Shown: positions 1 through 7,524 of the stretch, piece after piece
Layout: each line of letters opens with the position of its first letter
Position numbering within the stretch: the first letter of the stretch is position 1
NCBI GenBank assembly: GCA_029261395.1
Contig: JAJDBJ010000084.1
Span: 1-50,183, forward strand
Direction: 5' to 3'
DNA from: Nitrospinaceae bacterium
Lineage (GTDB): Bacteria > Nitrospinota > Nitrospinia > Nitrospinales > Nitrospinaceae
Length of the DNA: 50,183 nt
The notes under the pieces: generated by a model
Database searches by the model: none
Told to the model about the DNA's origin: nothing
The model's input: the letters and a program-made list of their open reading frames with translations, nothing else
Translations under genes and position numbers: made by a program

Positions 1-783
1 GCCGGCAATGCGCATGGCATCCGCCAAACCGGGACGGATGGCATCGGTCACCTTTTTGACCAGGTCCTGATCGGTATCCGCTGCCTGGATGACTGTTTTT
101 TCCTTGCCCATCATTTCCCGTAGTTTGATCTGGCCTTCCTCAATTTTTTTGACGAAACCGAGGCCGAAATCAAGCGCACTCATCATGACATCTTCGCTGA
201 GCTCGTTGGCGCCGGCTTCGACCATGACGATGGCATCGGCGGTGCCGGCCATCACCAGGTTGAGGTCACTGGCCAGGGTCTCTTCGTAAGTCGGGTTGAT
301 GATAAACGCTCCGTCTTTGCGTCCCACGCGCACACCCGCAACCGGATTCTCAAACGGAATGTCGGATACCAGCAGGGCGGCGGAAGCGCCGGAGATGGCG
401 TTCACATCGGGAGAATTTTCCTGATCGTGGGAAACCACGAAACAGACGATTTGGGTTTCATTGCGGAACTCTTTGGGGAACATGGGCCGGATAGGCCGAT
501 CGATCAGGCGGCAGGTCAGGGTTTCCAGATCGCCGGGCCGGGCTTCCCGTTTGAGGTAGCCCCCGGGAATACGTCCCGCAGCGTAAGTCTTTTCTCTGTA
601 ATCTACAGTGAGAGGGAAAAAGTCGATTCCTTCTCGTGCACTTTTCGCCATGGTGGCTGAGACCAGCACCATGGTATCTCCATATCGCACGACGACGCAG
701 CCGTTGGCTTGTTTGGCCAACCAGCCTGATTCGAGCGAAAGGGTTTTCCCATCAAGGTCTATCTCTACTTTATGTTCTTGCAT
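1..783 (-). CDS. pnp: Polyribonucleotide nucleotidyltransferase (PNPase), C-terminal part outside the window
   Basis: This is the N-terminal 261 codons of PNPase, the phosphorolytic 3'-5' exoribonuclease and degradosome component. The reading frame is open to the window edge, so most of the protein (first RNase PH core continuing, second RNase PH, KH, S1) lies outside. The visible part begins MQEHKVEIDLDGKTLSLES and carries the typical first RNase PH domain with GRIPGGYLKREARP and RLIDRPIRPMFP. The ATG at 783 is preceded by GGAGC about 7 nt upstream. It follows rpsO by 44 bp, the classical rpsO-pnp order. A small perfect hairpin in that gap (806-821) may serve in processing or autoregulation, as the rpsO-pnp junction does in E. 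coli. Identification is by family sequence and synteny; only the truncation limits it. Confidence 0.97.
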   Translation of the reverse strand, partial: MQEHKVEIDLDGKTLSLESGWLAKQANGCVVVRYGDTMVLVSATMAKSAREGIDFFPLTVDYREKTYAAGRIPGGYLKREARPGDLETLTCRLIDRPIRPMFPKEFRNETQIVCFVVSHDQENSPDVNAISGASAALLVSDIPFENPVAGVRVGRKDGAFIINPTYEETLASDLNLVMAGTADAIVMVEAGANELSEDVMMSALDFGLGFVKKIEEGQIKLREMMGKEKTVIQAADTDQDLVKKVTDAIRPGLADAMRIAG

Positions 784-805
784 TCAATAAGCTCCAATTT
801 TCTTG

Positions 806-821
806 ATCCTATAGGTAGGAT
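806..821 (-). promoter_or_regulatory. Hairpin in the rpsO-pnp intergenic gap
   Basis: A perfect 6-bp stem (ATCCTA/TAGGAT) with a 4-nt loop lies between the rpsO stop and the pnp start. No U-tract follows, so it is not a strong intrinsic terminator. By analogy with E. coli, where this gap holds an RNase III site controlling pnp, it could be a processing or autoregulatory hairpin. That role is inferred from position only. Confidence 0.35.
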
Positions 822-827
822 TCTAAT

Positions 828-1097
828 TTAACGGCGGATGCCCAATTCTTTGATGATAGTCTGATACCGCTGGGCATCCTCTCTTTTGAGATAGTCCAGA
901 AGTTTCCGCCTTCTGTTAACCATACGAATTAAGCCGTGGCGGGAATGGTGATCCTTGCCGTGGGTTTTGAAATGATCATTCAAATAATTCAATCGTTCGG
1001 TTAACAGCGCGATCTGGACCTCTGAGGATCCGGTATCTTTCTCATTTACTTGGTACTTGGTGATAACATTGGTTTTAAACTCTTTGGTAAACGACAT
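828..1097 (-). CDS. rpsO: 30S ribosomal protein S15
   Basis: This 89-residue protein binds the three-way junction of 16S rRNA helices 20-22 and nucleates assembly of the platform. It shows the family sequence throughout: [50 protein letters not shown]. The length is the family norm. I chose ATG at 1097 because a perfect AGGAGGT Shine-Dalgarno lies just upstream (1104-1110). An in-frame ATG at 1190 would add 31 residues, but those codons coincide with a folded RNA leader and encode nothing S15-like. The gene sits between truB and pnp. Regulation is probably by S15 binding to that leader. Confidence 0.97.
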   Translation of the reverse strand: MSFTKEFKTNVITKYQVNEKDTGSSEVQIALLTERLNYLNDHFKTHGKDHHSRHGLIRMVNRRRKLLDYLKREDAQRYQTIIKELGIRR

Positions 1098-1103
1098 GTA
1101 AAA

Positions 1104-1190
1104 ACCTCCTCTTTCGGTCTGTGGTGGGAGGGGTTGTTGAATGTTTTCGTAGGAGAAATTCTCCGTAGGGAATCTTCCCTGCGAAAACAT
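1104..1190 (-). promoter_or_regulatory. Putative S15 autoregulatory leader: three-way junction plus Shine-Dalgarno sequestering stem
   Basis: Read on the minus strand, 1190-1141 folds into a perfect three-way junction. P1 is AUGUUUUCG (1190-1182) with CGAAAACAU (1149-1141), 9 bp. P2 is AGGGAA/UUCCCU (1180-1167), 6 bp. P3 is GGAGA/UCUCC (1164-1152), 5-6 bp. Junction linkers are only 1, 2 and 2 nt. Downstream, CCUCC (1131-1127) can pair with GGAGG of the rpsO Shine-Dalgarno (1109-1105). S15 is known to bind three-way junctions and to repress rpsO through such leaders in several bacteria. Assignment to this mRNA is inference from structure and position. Confidence 0.7.
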
Positions 1191-1240
1191 TCCAACCTCA
1201 ACATCTCCCGTTATTTATTAAATAATTATTAGGGTTACTT

Positions 1241-2170
1241 CTAAACCAGTACTCGTTTCAATTTAAATGCAGTGTCTCCGGGGTCCAGTTTGTGAAACCC
1301 CTCTTCATCAAACAGCGGTTCAACGATTGCCGCAATTCGACCGTCTTCTCTCGTTACCCGGAGGTTCATTCCAGGTTGGAAATGTTCAGGCGTTTCCATC
1401 ACCACGCGTTTCGTTAAGGGCTTGCCGTGGGCGATGGATGCCGCATAATCCGGGGTGACTTTGATCTCCGGAAGAAAATCCAGAACCGCTTCCGTCTCCA
1501 ACAATTTTTGGGCCAGAGTCCCGTTATCCTGGGCCTGGCTCAACTCCTCAATAGTCAGTGAAGACTGCACATCAAACTGGCCGACTTGTTCCCGGACCAG
1601 TTGAGACATGTGCGCTCCGCAACCGAGGGTTTCTCCGACATCATGACACAGGGTGCGGATATATGTTCCTGCGGAGCATTTTACCCTGAAGATGACCTGA
1701 TTGTCCTCTTTTTTAAGGAAATCTATGGAATAAATCTGCAGGGTGACCGGTTTTCTTTCAGTTGTGATGCCATTTCTTGCTAATTTGTACAAAGGGACCC
1801 CATTTTGCTTCTTGGCCGAGTACATGGGGGGAGTTTGCTGCTGTTCCCCCTGAAAGCCGGCCAGAACCTCCCGGACCTGCTGTTCGGTGATTTGGCTGGC
1901 GTCTCCGGTGGCCAGCACCTTGCCGGTGGCATCCTGTGTATCGGTCGCAATTCCAAGGGTCATGGTGGCCAGATAGACCTTGGGAAGACTGACCAGAAAC
2001 TGAATCAGACGCGTCGACTGATTGATGCAGATCGGAAGCACTCCCTCGGCTTCGGGGTCCAGAGTGCCGATGTGGCCCGCTTTTTTGACCTTGAGCGTCC
2101 TTTTGACGGATTGCACCATGAAAAAGGAGGAGGGGCCCACGGGTTTGTACAGATTCAGGATATTATTCAT
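1241..2170 (-). CDS. truB: tRNA pseudouridine(55) synthase TruB
   Basis: TruB converts U55 of the tRNA T-loop to pseudouridine. The 309-residue protein opens with the family motif NILNLYKPVGPSSF and carries the catalytic aspartate in GHIGTLDPEAEGVLP (Asp38 from the chosen start). It also has KVYLATMTLG, CSAGTYIRTLCHDVG and a C-terminal PUA-like region from about residue 235. The ATG at 2170 is preferred over an in-frame start at 2209 because it matches the family N-terminus. It also gives an 8-bp ATGAATAA overlap with the rbfA stop, implying translational coupling. It is a member of the rimP-pnp operon. Confidence 0.96.
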   Translation of the reverse strand: MNNILNLYKPVGPSSFFMVQSVKRTLKVKKAGHIGTLDPEAEGVLPICINQSTRLIQFLVSLPKVYLATMTLGIATDTQDATGKVLATGDASQITEQQVREVLAGFQGEQQQTPPMYSAKKQNGVPLYKLARNGITTERKPVTLQIYSIDFLKKEDNQVIFRVKCSAGTYIRTLCHDVGETLGCGAHMSQLVREQVGQFDVQSSLTIEELSQAQDNGTLAQKLLETEAVLDFLPEIKVTPDYAASIAHGKPLTKRVVMETPEHFQPGMNLRVTREDGRIAAIVEPLFDEEGFHKLDPGDTAFKLKRVLV

Positions 2171-2510
2171 GGTTCCAGTCACCCATGATTTTGGTGATTT
2201 TTTCGACATGATCGGCCGCTCCGTCCAGCCTGAAGTGCAACTCGGGGATGCGCTTCAGGTACAGGTTCTTACCGAGGCAACTCCGGAGATATCCCTTGGC
2301 GCTGTTCAGTCCTTCGATGGAATTCTCCTTTTCCTCATCATTGCCCATAACGCTGACATAGACCCGGGCATTCTTGAGGTCGTCGCTCAACTCGATCCGG
2401 GTAACCGTGACGAAGCCGATACGGGGATCCTTCAAACCATGTTGAATCAGTTGGGAGATTTCCGAATGGATCAGTTCCTGCACTCGCTGTGATCGTTTGA
2501 ATCGAAACAT
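2163..2510 (-). CDS. rbfA: 30S ribosome-binding factor RbfA
   Basis: RbfA is a single KH-domain factor for late 30S maturation and cold adaptation, acting on the 16S 5' end. The 115-residue protein matches the family in length and sequence: an N-terminal FKRSQRVQELIHSEISQLI helix, KDPRIGFVTVTRIELSDDLKNA, VYVSV and the C-terminal HFRLDGAADHVEKI. The ATG at 2510 has a GGAAG ribosome-binding site. The gene lies 20 bp downstream of the DUF503 gene and overlaps truB by 8 bp, fitting the conserved infB-rbfA-truB order. Confidence 0.95.
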   Translation of the reverse strand: MFRFKRSQRVQELIHSEISQLIQHGLKDPRIGFVTVTRIELSDDLKNARVYVSVMGNDEEKENSIEGLNSAKGYLRSCLGKNLYLKRIPELHFRLDGAADHVEKITKIMGDWNHE

Positions 2511-2530
2511 AACGCTTCTTCCAGTGTCCT

Positions 2531-2836
2531 TTAATCCGCGTAGCTATTACTGACGTTGATGATTTCTGTTTGGCAGTCGGTCATTTCCGCCAGATTCATG
2601 TTGTCGATGAAGTTCACCAACTGCTTGAACAGTCCATCCAGATAGGGAGCGTCTGAATTGACTGCGGCGATTCCCAGATGGATGCTTTGCCAAACGTCTT
2701 GATCGCCCACTTCTGCTACCGATACATTGAATTTATTCTTCAGCCGGTCCTTGATGGATCGGACAACCTTCCGCTTACCCTTCAGGGAATTATTGCCGTG
2801 CAAATAAAACTTCAACGAACAATACCCGACATGCAT
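2531..2836 (-). CDS. ylxP: DUF503 / YlxP-like protein
   Basis: This is a 101-residue protein of the DUF503 (YlxP) family, small and commonly encoded between infB and rbfA. The recognisable features are the N-terminal CSLKFYLHGNNSLKGKRKVV strand-helix, the SVAEVGDQDVWQSIHLGIAAVN core and the C-terminal INVSNS. Its biochemical role is unsettled; a link to 30S ribosome maturation is suggested by operon position and by work on related proteins. Here it sits 29 bp after infB and 20 bp before rbfA, so it is co-transcribed with ribosome-assembly genes. Confidence 0.88.
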   Translation of the reverse strand: MHVGYCSLKFYLHGNNSLKGKRKVVRSIKDRLKNKFNVSVAEVGDQDVWQSIHLGIAAVNSDAPYLDGLFKQLVNFIDNMNLAEMTDCQTEIINVSNSYAD

Positions 2837-2865
2837 GGCGATTCCTCTGGTTTCCTAATCGGCGA

Positions 2866-5190
2866 TCAAGGCGCCACTTCTTCCAGAATATAAGGCTCGA
2901 CGATATCTCCCTGCTTCAAGTCCTGGTACTTTTCGAAAGCCAATCCGCACTCATAACCCGAAGCGACCTCTTTAACATCGTCTTTGAAACGTCTCAGAGA
3001 TTGAATTTTGCCTTCGTAAACGACCACGTTGTCCCTGACCAGCCGGGCCTGGGTGTTGCGTTCGAGGGTTCCGGAAATAACCTGACAGCCGGCAATAACG
3101 CCGATTTTCGGCATGGAAAACACCTTCCGTACCTCGGCCCGTCCCATGATTTTCTCGCGGAAGGTGGGCTCGAGCAGACCTTCCAGAGCTTTTTGGACAT
3201 CTTCGATGGCATCGTAAATAATACTGTACAGTCTCACATCCACTTGTTCCTTGCCGGCCATGGCCTCGGCTTTGAACGTGGGACGCACGTTGAACCCGAT
3301 GATAATGGCGTTGGAAGCGCTGGCCAAAAGAATATCCGATTCGGTGATCCCTCCCACCGCGTCATGAATGATTTTTACTCGCACTTTGTCGGTTTCCAGT
3401 TTGTTGAAAGCTTCCTGAACGGCCTGAATGGAGCCCTGGACATCGGCCTTGATAATCAGGTTCAACTCATGAATTTTTCCTTCGACGATTTGCTGATGCA
3501 GGTCTTCCATGGTGATGCGGGGTTTCTGGGACAGGACGGATTCCCGCTTTCGTTGAATCTTCAGATTACTGAGCTGGCGGGCCCGCTTTTCGTCCTGCAC
3601 CACCAAAAAGGAGTCGCCGGGAATCGGAACCTCTGGAAGGCCGATAACTTCCACCGGCGTACTCAGAGAAGCCTGTTGGATTTCTTTGCCCTGATCGTTC
3701 ACCATGGCGCGGACCTTGCCGAAATAGTTTCCGGCAATAAACGGATCGCCCACTTTGAGCTGACCTTTTTGGATCATCAGAGTCGCTACCGGACCCCGGC
3801 CCTTGTCCAAATGGGATTCGATGATGACCCCGCGAGCTCCGACTTTTGGGTTCGCTTTCAATTCCATGACCTCGGCCTGTAGAAGAATCATTTCGAGCAG
3901 ATGGTCGATGCCTTGTCCTTCTTTGGCGGATACCTTGGTGTAAATCGTTTGTCCGCCCCATTCTTCCGGGAGCAGTCCCTGGTCGGCCAACTGCTTTTGG
4001 ACTTCATCGGGTTTGGCGCCGGGTTTGTCGATTTTGTTGATGGCCACCATCAGGGGAACGCCCCCCGCGTTGGCGTGGTGAATCGCTTCGAGGGTTTGCG
4101 GTTTGATGCCGTCGTCTGCCGCCACCACCAGGATGACGATGTCGGTTACCTGCGCGCCGCGTGCCCGCATGGCGGTGAACGCTTCATGGCCCGGGGTATC
4201 GAGAAAGGTGATGGTCGAATTCTTGAGTTTGACCTGATACGCTCCGATGTGCTGGGTGATGCCCCCGGCTTCGCCTTCGATGACATTGGTTTTTCGTATG
4301 GCATCCAGCAGGGAAGTTTTCCCGTGATCGACATGCCCCATAATCGTAACGATCGGTGGCCGCAGGATACGATCCTTTTCCAAATCCTCCTCTTCCTCCT
4401 CCTCAAAACCGAGTTCCAACTCTGGCGAAATGACTTCAACCTCAAATCCCCTTTGATCGGCAATTTTTGAGGCGACTTCGAGGCTCAGGCTCTGGTTGAT
4501 GGTGGCCATGGAGCCCAGAGTCATGAGATCCATGATGATATCGTTGGGCGTACACTTTAATTTTTCGGCCACATCGCGCAGGGGCATGTTGTCCATCAGT
4601 TGGACGATTTCAAATTCTTCTTCCTCAACCGGCGCTTCAGTCGGTGGAGTTGCTTCCGGTTGTTTTTCCGGTGCCTTTTTGGCGGGGGCGGACTTGGGCT
4701 CTTCCTTTTTCTTTTTGGCCGCTGGTTTTTCCTGAGGAGCTTTGGTTTCCTTTTTCTTTTCCGTCTCCTCCGGTTTGACGACGACTTTCAGTCCCAGTTT
4801 TCGTGGTTTTTCGGATTCGGGCTCTTCTTTTTGGGCTTTAACGGGAGCAACGACAGGTTTTGCGGCGGGTTTGGGTTTTTTCGCATCTTCCGCGGCTTGT
4901 TTTTCCTGTTCCGCTTTCTTTATTGCGGCGGCTTTGGCGGCAATTTTGGCAGTGATGGGTTTGGAGACGGTGGATACTTTCTTGGCGACGGCTTTTTTAG
5001 TGGCCGTTTTTTTAGTGGTCTTGACCGTGGATTTGTCCGTGAACAGACCGCGAACATACTCCGCCATCTCGCCATCGATGGAGCTCATATGATTCTTGAC
5101 GGGAACATCTTTCTTCTTGAGCTCGTCGATGATCTTGTCGTTGGGGATGTTCAATTCCAACGCCAATTTATTGATTCTAATTTTTCCCAA
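2866..5190 (-). CDS. infB: Translation initiation factor IF-2
   Basis: IF-2 is the GTPase that delivers initiator tRNA to the 30S subunit. The 774-residue protein has an IF2_N module at residues 1-50 and a Lys/Ala/Pro/Glu-rich low-complexity linker at about 52-190. A second IF2_N-like module follows at 195-250, then an acidic EEEEEED stretch and the G domain: G1 GHVDHGKT (285-292), DTPGH (331-335) and NKID (385-388). Domains II, III and C2 complete it. The start is TTG at 5190, not ATG. It is supported by AGGAGA 7 nt upstream and by [13 protein letters not shown] matching the IF2_N fold. It lies 67 bp downstream of nusA in the same operon. Confidence 0.97.
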   Translation of the reverse strand: MGKIRINKLALELNIPNDKIIDELKKKDVPVKNHMSSIDGEMAEYVRGLFTDKSTVKTTKKTATKKAVAKKVSTVSKPITAKIAAKAAAIKKAEQEKQAAEDAKKPKPAAKPVVAPVKAQKEEPESEKPRKLGLKVVVKPEETEKKKETKAPQEKPAAKKKKEEPKSAPAKKAPEKQPEATPPTEAPVEEEEFEIVQLMDNMPLRDVAEKLKCTPNDIIMDLMTLGSMATINQSLSLEVASKIADQRGFEVEVISPELELGFEEEEEEDLEKDRILRPPIVTIMGHVDHGKTSLLDAIRKTNVIEGEAGGITQHIGAYQVKLKNSTITFLDTPGHEAFTAMRARGAQVTDIVILVVAADDGIKPQTLEAIHHANAGGVPLMVAINKIDKPGAKPDEVQKQLADQGLLPEEWGGQTIYTKVSAKEGQGIDHLLEMILLQAEVMELKANPKVGARGVIIESHLDKGRGPVATLMIQKGQLKVGDPFIAGNYFGKVRAMVNDQGKEIQQASLSTPVEVIGLPEVPIPGDSFLVVQDEKRARQLSNLKIQRKRESVLSQKPRITMEDLHQQIVEGKIHELNLIIKADVQGSIQAVQEAFNKLETDKVRVKIIHDAVGGITESDILLASASNAIIIGFNVRPTFKAEAMAGKEQVDVRLYSIIYDAIEDVQKALEGLLEPTFREKIMGRAEVRKVFSMPKIGVIAGCQVISGTLERNTQARLVRDNVVVYEGKIQSLRRFKDDVKEVASGYECGLAFEKYQDLKQGDIVEPYILEEVAP

Positions 5191-5257
5191 TGAAAGTTCT
5201 CCTAATGCTGTAAGGGAAAAGCAAGCGACAGGTTATTGACCCATGGCGATTTCCTTC

Positions 5258-6835
5258 TTAAACATTTTCAAATTTTTCCATATGCAGCCGGGCTTGTTCC
5301 ACCAGACTGGTTGCCAATTCTTCGTCTATTCCTTCCAGGACGATCAACTCTTCTATCGGGGTCACCGATAATTCCGCAATGGTTTGGAATTCATTGTTTT
5401 CCAATATTTGGATGATGGCCGGGTCCACACCGGCAAGTTCGCTGACAGGAAACTCCTGATCTTCTGTTTCGGTTTCCTCCTCTTCTGCTTGGGGAGCGGT
5501 GTCCGCCTCGTCTTCCTCAGTAGAAACTTCTTCAGCAACCGGTACTGCTACTTCGGGCCTCTGGCTGACATAGTCTTTGGAAAACTCAAAAATGGCTTCG
5601 GCTTTTTTGGGGCCAATACCGGTAATTTGGGTCAGTCCTTCGACGCCCCGGCTAATGACTTCGTCAAAGTTCACCACATTGTTGGTGAACAGGATGGCGA
5701 CGATTTTCTCTCCAAATCCCTTGGCATTTTTGATGATCTCGAGGAAATCCTCCGTGGGGGATTCCTTGAGAGGCAACAGGCCTGAAGATTCCAGTAGGCC
5801 GCCGCCCGTCTCGGACTGGTTTTTGATGTCGATTTTCCATTTGACCAATTTTGCGGCGAGCCGCACATTCTGACCTTTCTTGCCTATGGCGAGTGACATT
5901 TGGTCGTCCGCCACGATAATGGTCATGTGGTTCTCTTCCTTATTGGGGATAATCCTGGAAATTTTAGCCGGACTCAATGCGTTTCGTATGAACACTTCGG
6001 GGTCTTCGGAGTATTCAACAATATCGATTTTCTCTCCACGCAGTTCCTGGACAATGGACTGAACGCGCATACCACGCATGCCGACACAGGCACCGACGGC
6101 GTCGATATCCCGGTCATTACTGCGAACGGCGATTTTGGTGCGGCCGTTGGGCTCGCGCACGATGCCCATGATTTCTACCATGCCTTCGCTGATCTCGGGT
6201 ACTTCCAGTTCGAACAGGCACTGAATGAGTCCGATATGGGTTCGAGAAAGAATAACCAGCGCATTTTTGGAAGTCTTGCGGACGTCGACCACGTACGCTC
6301 GGATCCGGTCACCCCGGTTGAAGGTTTCGCGGAATACCTGTTCGCGCCGGGGGAGAACGCCTTCGGCTTTTCCCAATTCGACGATGATGTCACCGTGCTC
6401 AAAACGCTGGACGATGCCGTTGATCAGATCGCCTTTTCTTTCCTGATATTCGTTGTAAGTGATTTCAATTTCGGCTTCGCGGACCTTCTGTAAGATGACC
6501 TGCTTGGCCAGCTGGGCCGCAATGCGACCGAGATCCCGTATTTCCTGTTTGACCAGAACGGTTTCCCCCAGTTCTGCATCGGGAGAAATTTTGACCGCAT
6601 CTTCCAGCAGGATCTGGTTATCCGGGTCTTCAATGGCTTCAACGATGGTGTGTTCCGCCCAGATTTCCGCTTCGCCATTTTCTATGTTGAACTGGCTTAC
6701 GATATTTTCCACATGCGGAAGTTTTTTGCGCGCAGCGGCTTCCACCGCGGTTTTTACAGCACCGATCAGATAATCCTTGTCGATGCCTTTTTCCCGGCAC
6801 AATTGCTCTATAATGTGAATGACTTCAATGCTCAT
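5258..6835 (-). CDS. nusA: Transcription termination/antitermination protein NusA
   Basis: NusA binds RNA polymerase and nascent RNA to control pausing, termination and antitermination. The 525-residue protein has the N-terminal polymerase-binding domain (about 1-130), an S1 domain (about 135-200, GIVQRFEHGDIIVELGKAEG) and KH1/KH2 (about 205-345, with CVGMRGMRVQSIVQELRGE and AIGKKGQNVRLAAKL). The C-terminal extension holds two helix-hairpin-helix-like repeats (GLTQITGIGPKKAEAIFEF and a second near the end) separated by a strongly acidic stretch. That resembles E. coli-type NusA more than the short Gram-positive form. It starts 2 bp after rimP, as is usual. Confidence 0.97.
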   Translation of the reverse strand: MSIEVIHIIEQLCREKGIDKDYLIGAVKTAVEAAARKKLPHVENIVSQFNIENGEAEIWAEHTIVEAIEDPDNQILLEDAVKISPDAELGETVLVKQEIRDLGRIAAQLAKQVILQKVREAEIEITYNEYQERKGDLINGIVQRFEHGDIIVELGKAEGVLPRREQVFRETFNRGDRIRAYVVDVRKTSKNALVILSRTHIGLIQCLFELEVPEISEGMVEIMGIVREPNGRTKIAVRSNDRDIDAVGACVGMRGMRVQSIVQELRGEKIDIVEYSEDPEVFIRNALSPAKISRIIPNKEENHMTIIVADDQMSLAIGKKGQNVRLAAKLVKWKIDIKNQSETGGGLLESSGLLPLKESPTEDFLEIIKNAKGFGEKIVAILFTNNVVNFDEVISRGVEGLTQITGIGPKKAEAIFEFSKDYVSQRPEVAVPVAEEVSTEEDEADTAPQAEEEETETEDQEFPVSELAGVDPAIIQILENNEFQTIAELSVTPIEELIVLEGIDEELATSLVEQARLHMEKFENV

Positions 6836-6837
6836 AA

Positions 6838-7317
6838 TTATTTAAACTCTATTTCTAATCTAGCTTTGGCGATCTGGTCCTTGGGGATCTCCACGTGTTG
6901 ATCATCGATTTCCAGAAACAATACGTCTTCTTGAAAGCTCTGAATGGTTCCCTTAAAATTCTTTTGCTGGTGGATGGGAGTGTAGGTGGTTACGTGGACG
7001 CGTTTGCCCTTGAACCGAAGAAAATCTTCTTTCTTCTTAAGAGGACGGTCCAGCCCGGGTGAGGAAACTTCCAGGATGTAACTTGAGGGAACAGCTTCTT
7101 CCACCTCAATCAAATCTTCAATTTGGCGACTGACCCGTGTGCAATCGGCTACCGTGACCCCACCTTCCTTATCGATAAAAATTCTCAGGAACCAGTTTTT
7201 ACCTTCCTTTTTATACTCAACGTCGACCAGTTCAAGGTGTTCCTCTTTAATGATCGGAGTCACCAGCTCTTCTATGGATTCTGTAACCGAGCCTTTACCC
7301 ATTATCGGGGCTCCCAT
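6838..7317 (-). CDS. rimP: Ribosome maturation factor RimP
   Basis: RimP is required for 30S maturation. The protein of 154-159 residues shows the family signatures LELVDVEYKKEGKNWFLRI and FIDKEGGVTVADCTRVSRQI, then YILEVSSPGLDRPLK, and a C-terminal SH3-like domain. Two starts are possible. ATG at 7317 has no good ribosome-binding site. ATG at 7302 (MGKGSVTESIEELV) has GGGAG 8 nt upstream and fits the family N-terminus better; I give the longer frame and regard 7302 as likely. It is first in the rimP-nusA-infB operon, so the promoter should lie in 7303-7417. Confidence 0.93.
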   Translation of the reverse strand: MGAPIMGKGSVTESIEELVTPIIKEEHLELVDVEYKKEGKNWFLRIFIDKEGGVTVADCTRVSRQIEDLIEVEEAVPSSYILEVSSPGLDRPLKKKEDFLRFKGKRVHVTTYTPIHQQKNFKGTIQSFQEDVLFLEIDDQHVEIPKDQIAKARLEIEFK

Positions 7318-7417
7318 GATTTGAGAAAGAACAAGAACCTGTAATAAATATAGAGTGCCTTTCTAAAAATCGAAGTCTGAAAAACCGATATAAATTTTTG
7401 ATAACTAAGGCCCCTAC

Positions 7418-7444
7418 AAAAAAAGCGGGCCAGAGAGCCCGCTT
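7418..7444 (-). terminator. Intrinsic terminator after proS
   Basis: On the minus strand this reads AAGCGGGC, a 6-nt loop, GCCCGCTT, then a run of T. The 8-bp GC-rich stem plus U-tract is a textbook rho-independent terminator. It lies about 80 bp past the proS stop and upstream of rimP, so it separates the two minus-strand units. Confidence 0.88.
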
Positions 7445-7524
7445 AGCAGCCCTTATGAATTTACGTAGATTCTACATAATCCCTGCGGTGCCTGCAAGAA
7501 AAATGTCGATTTTGGATAGAGCAA

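Noticed and set aside
1098-1190. N-terminal extension of rpsO by 31 codons from ATG 1190
   Set aside because: The codons coincide with a perfect three-way-junction RNA and have no S15 similarity; the ATG at 1097 has an ideal ribosome-binding site.
3001-3882. 293-codon plus-strand frame inside infB
   Set aside because: It is fully antisense to a well-conserved IF-2 sequence, with no family match and no ribosome-binding site of note.
4600-5193. 197-codon plus-strand frame rich in Phe and Gly
   Set aside because: It is the antisense reading of the Lys/Ala/Glu-rich IF-2 linker; the low complexity is a mirror of that composition.
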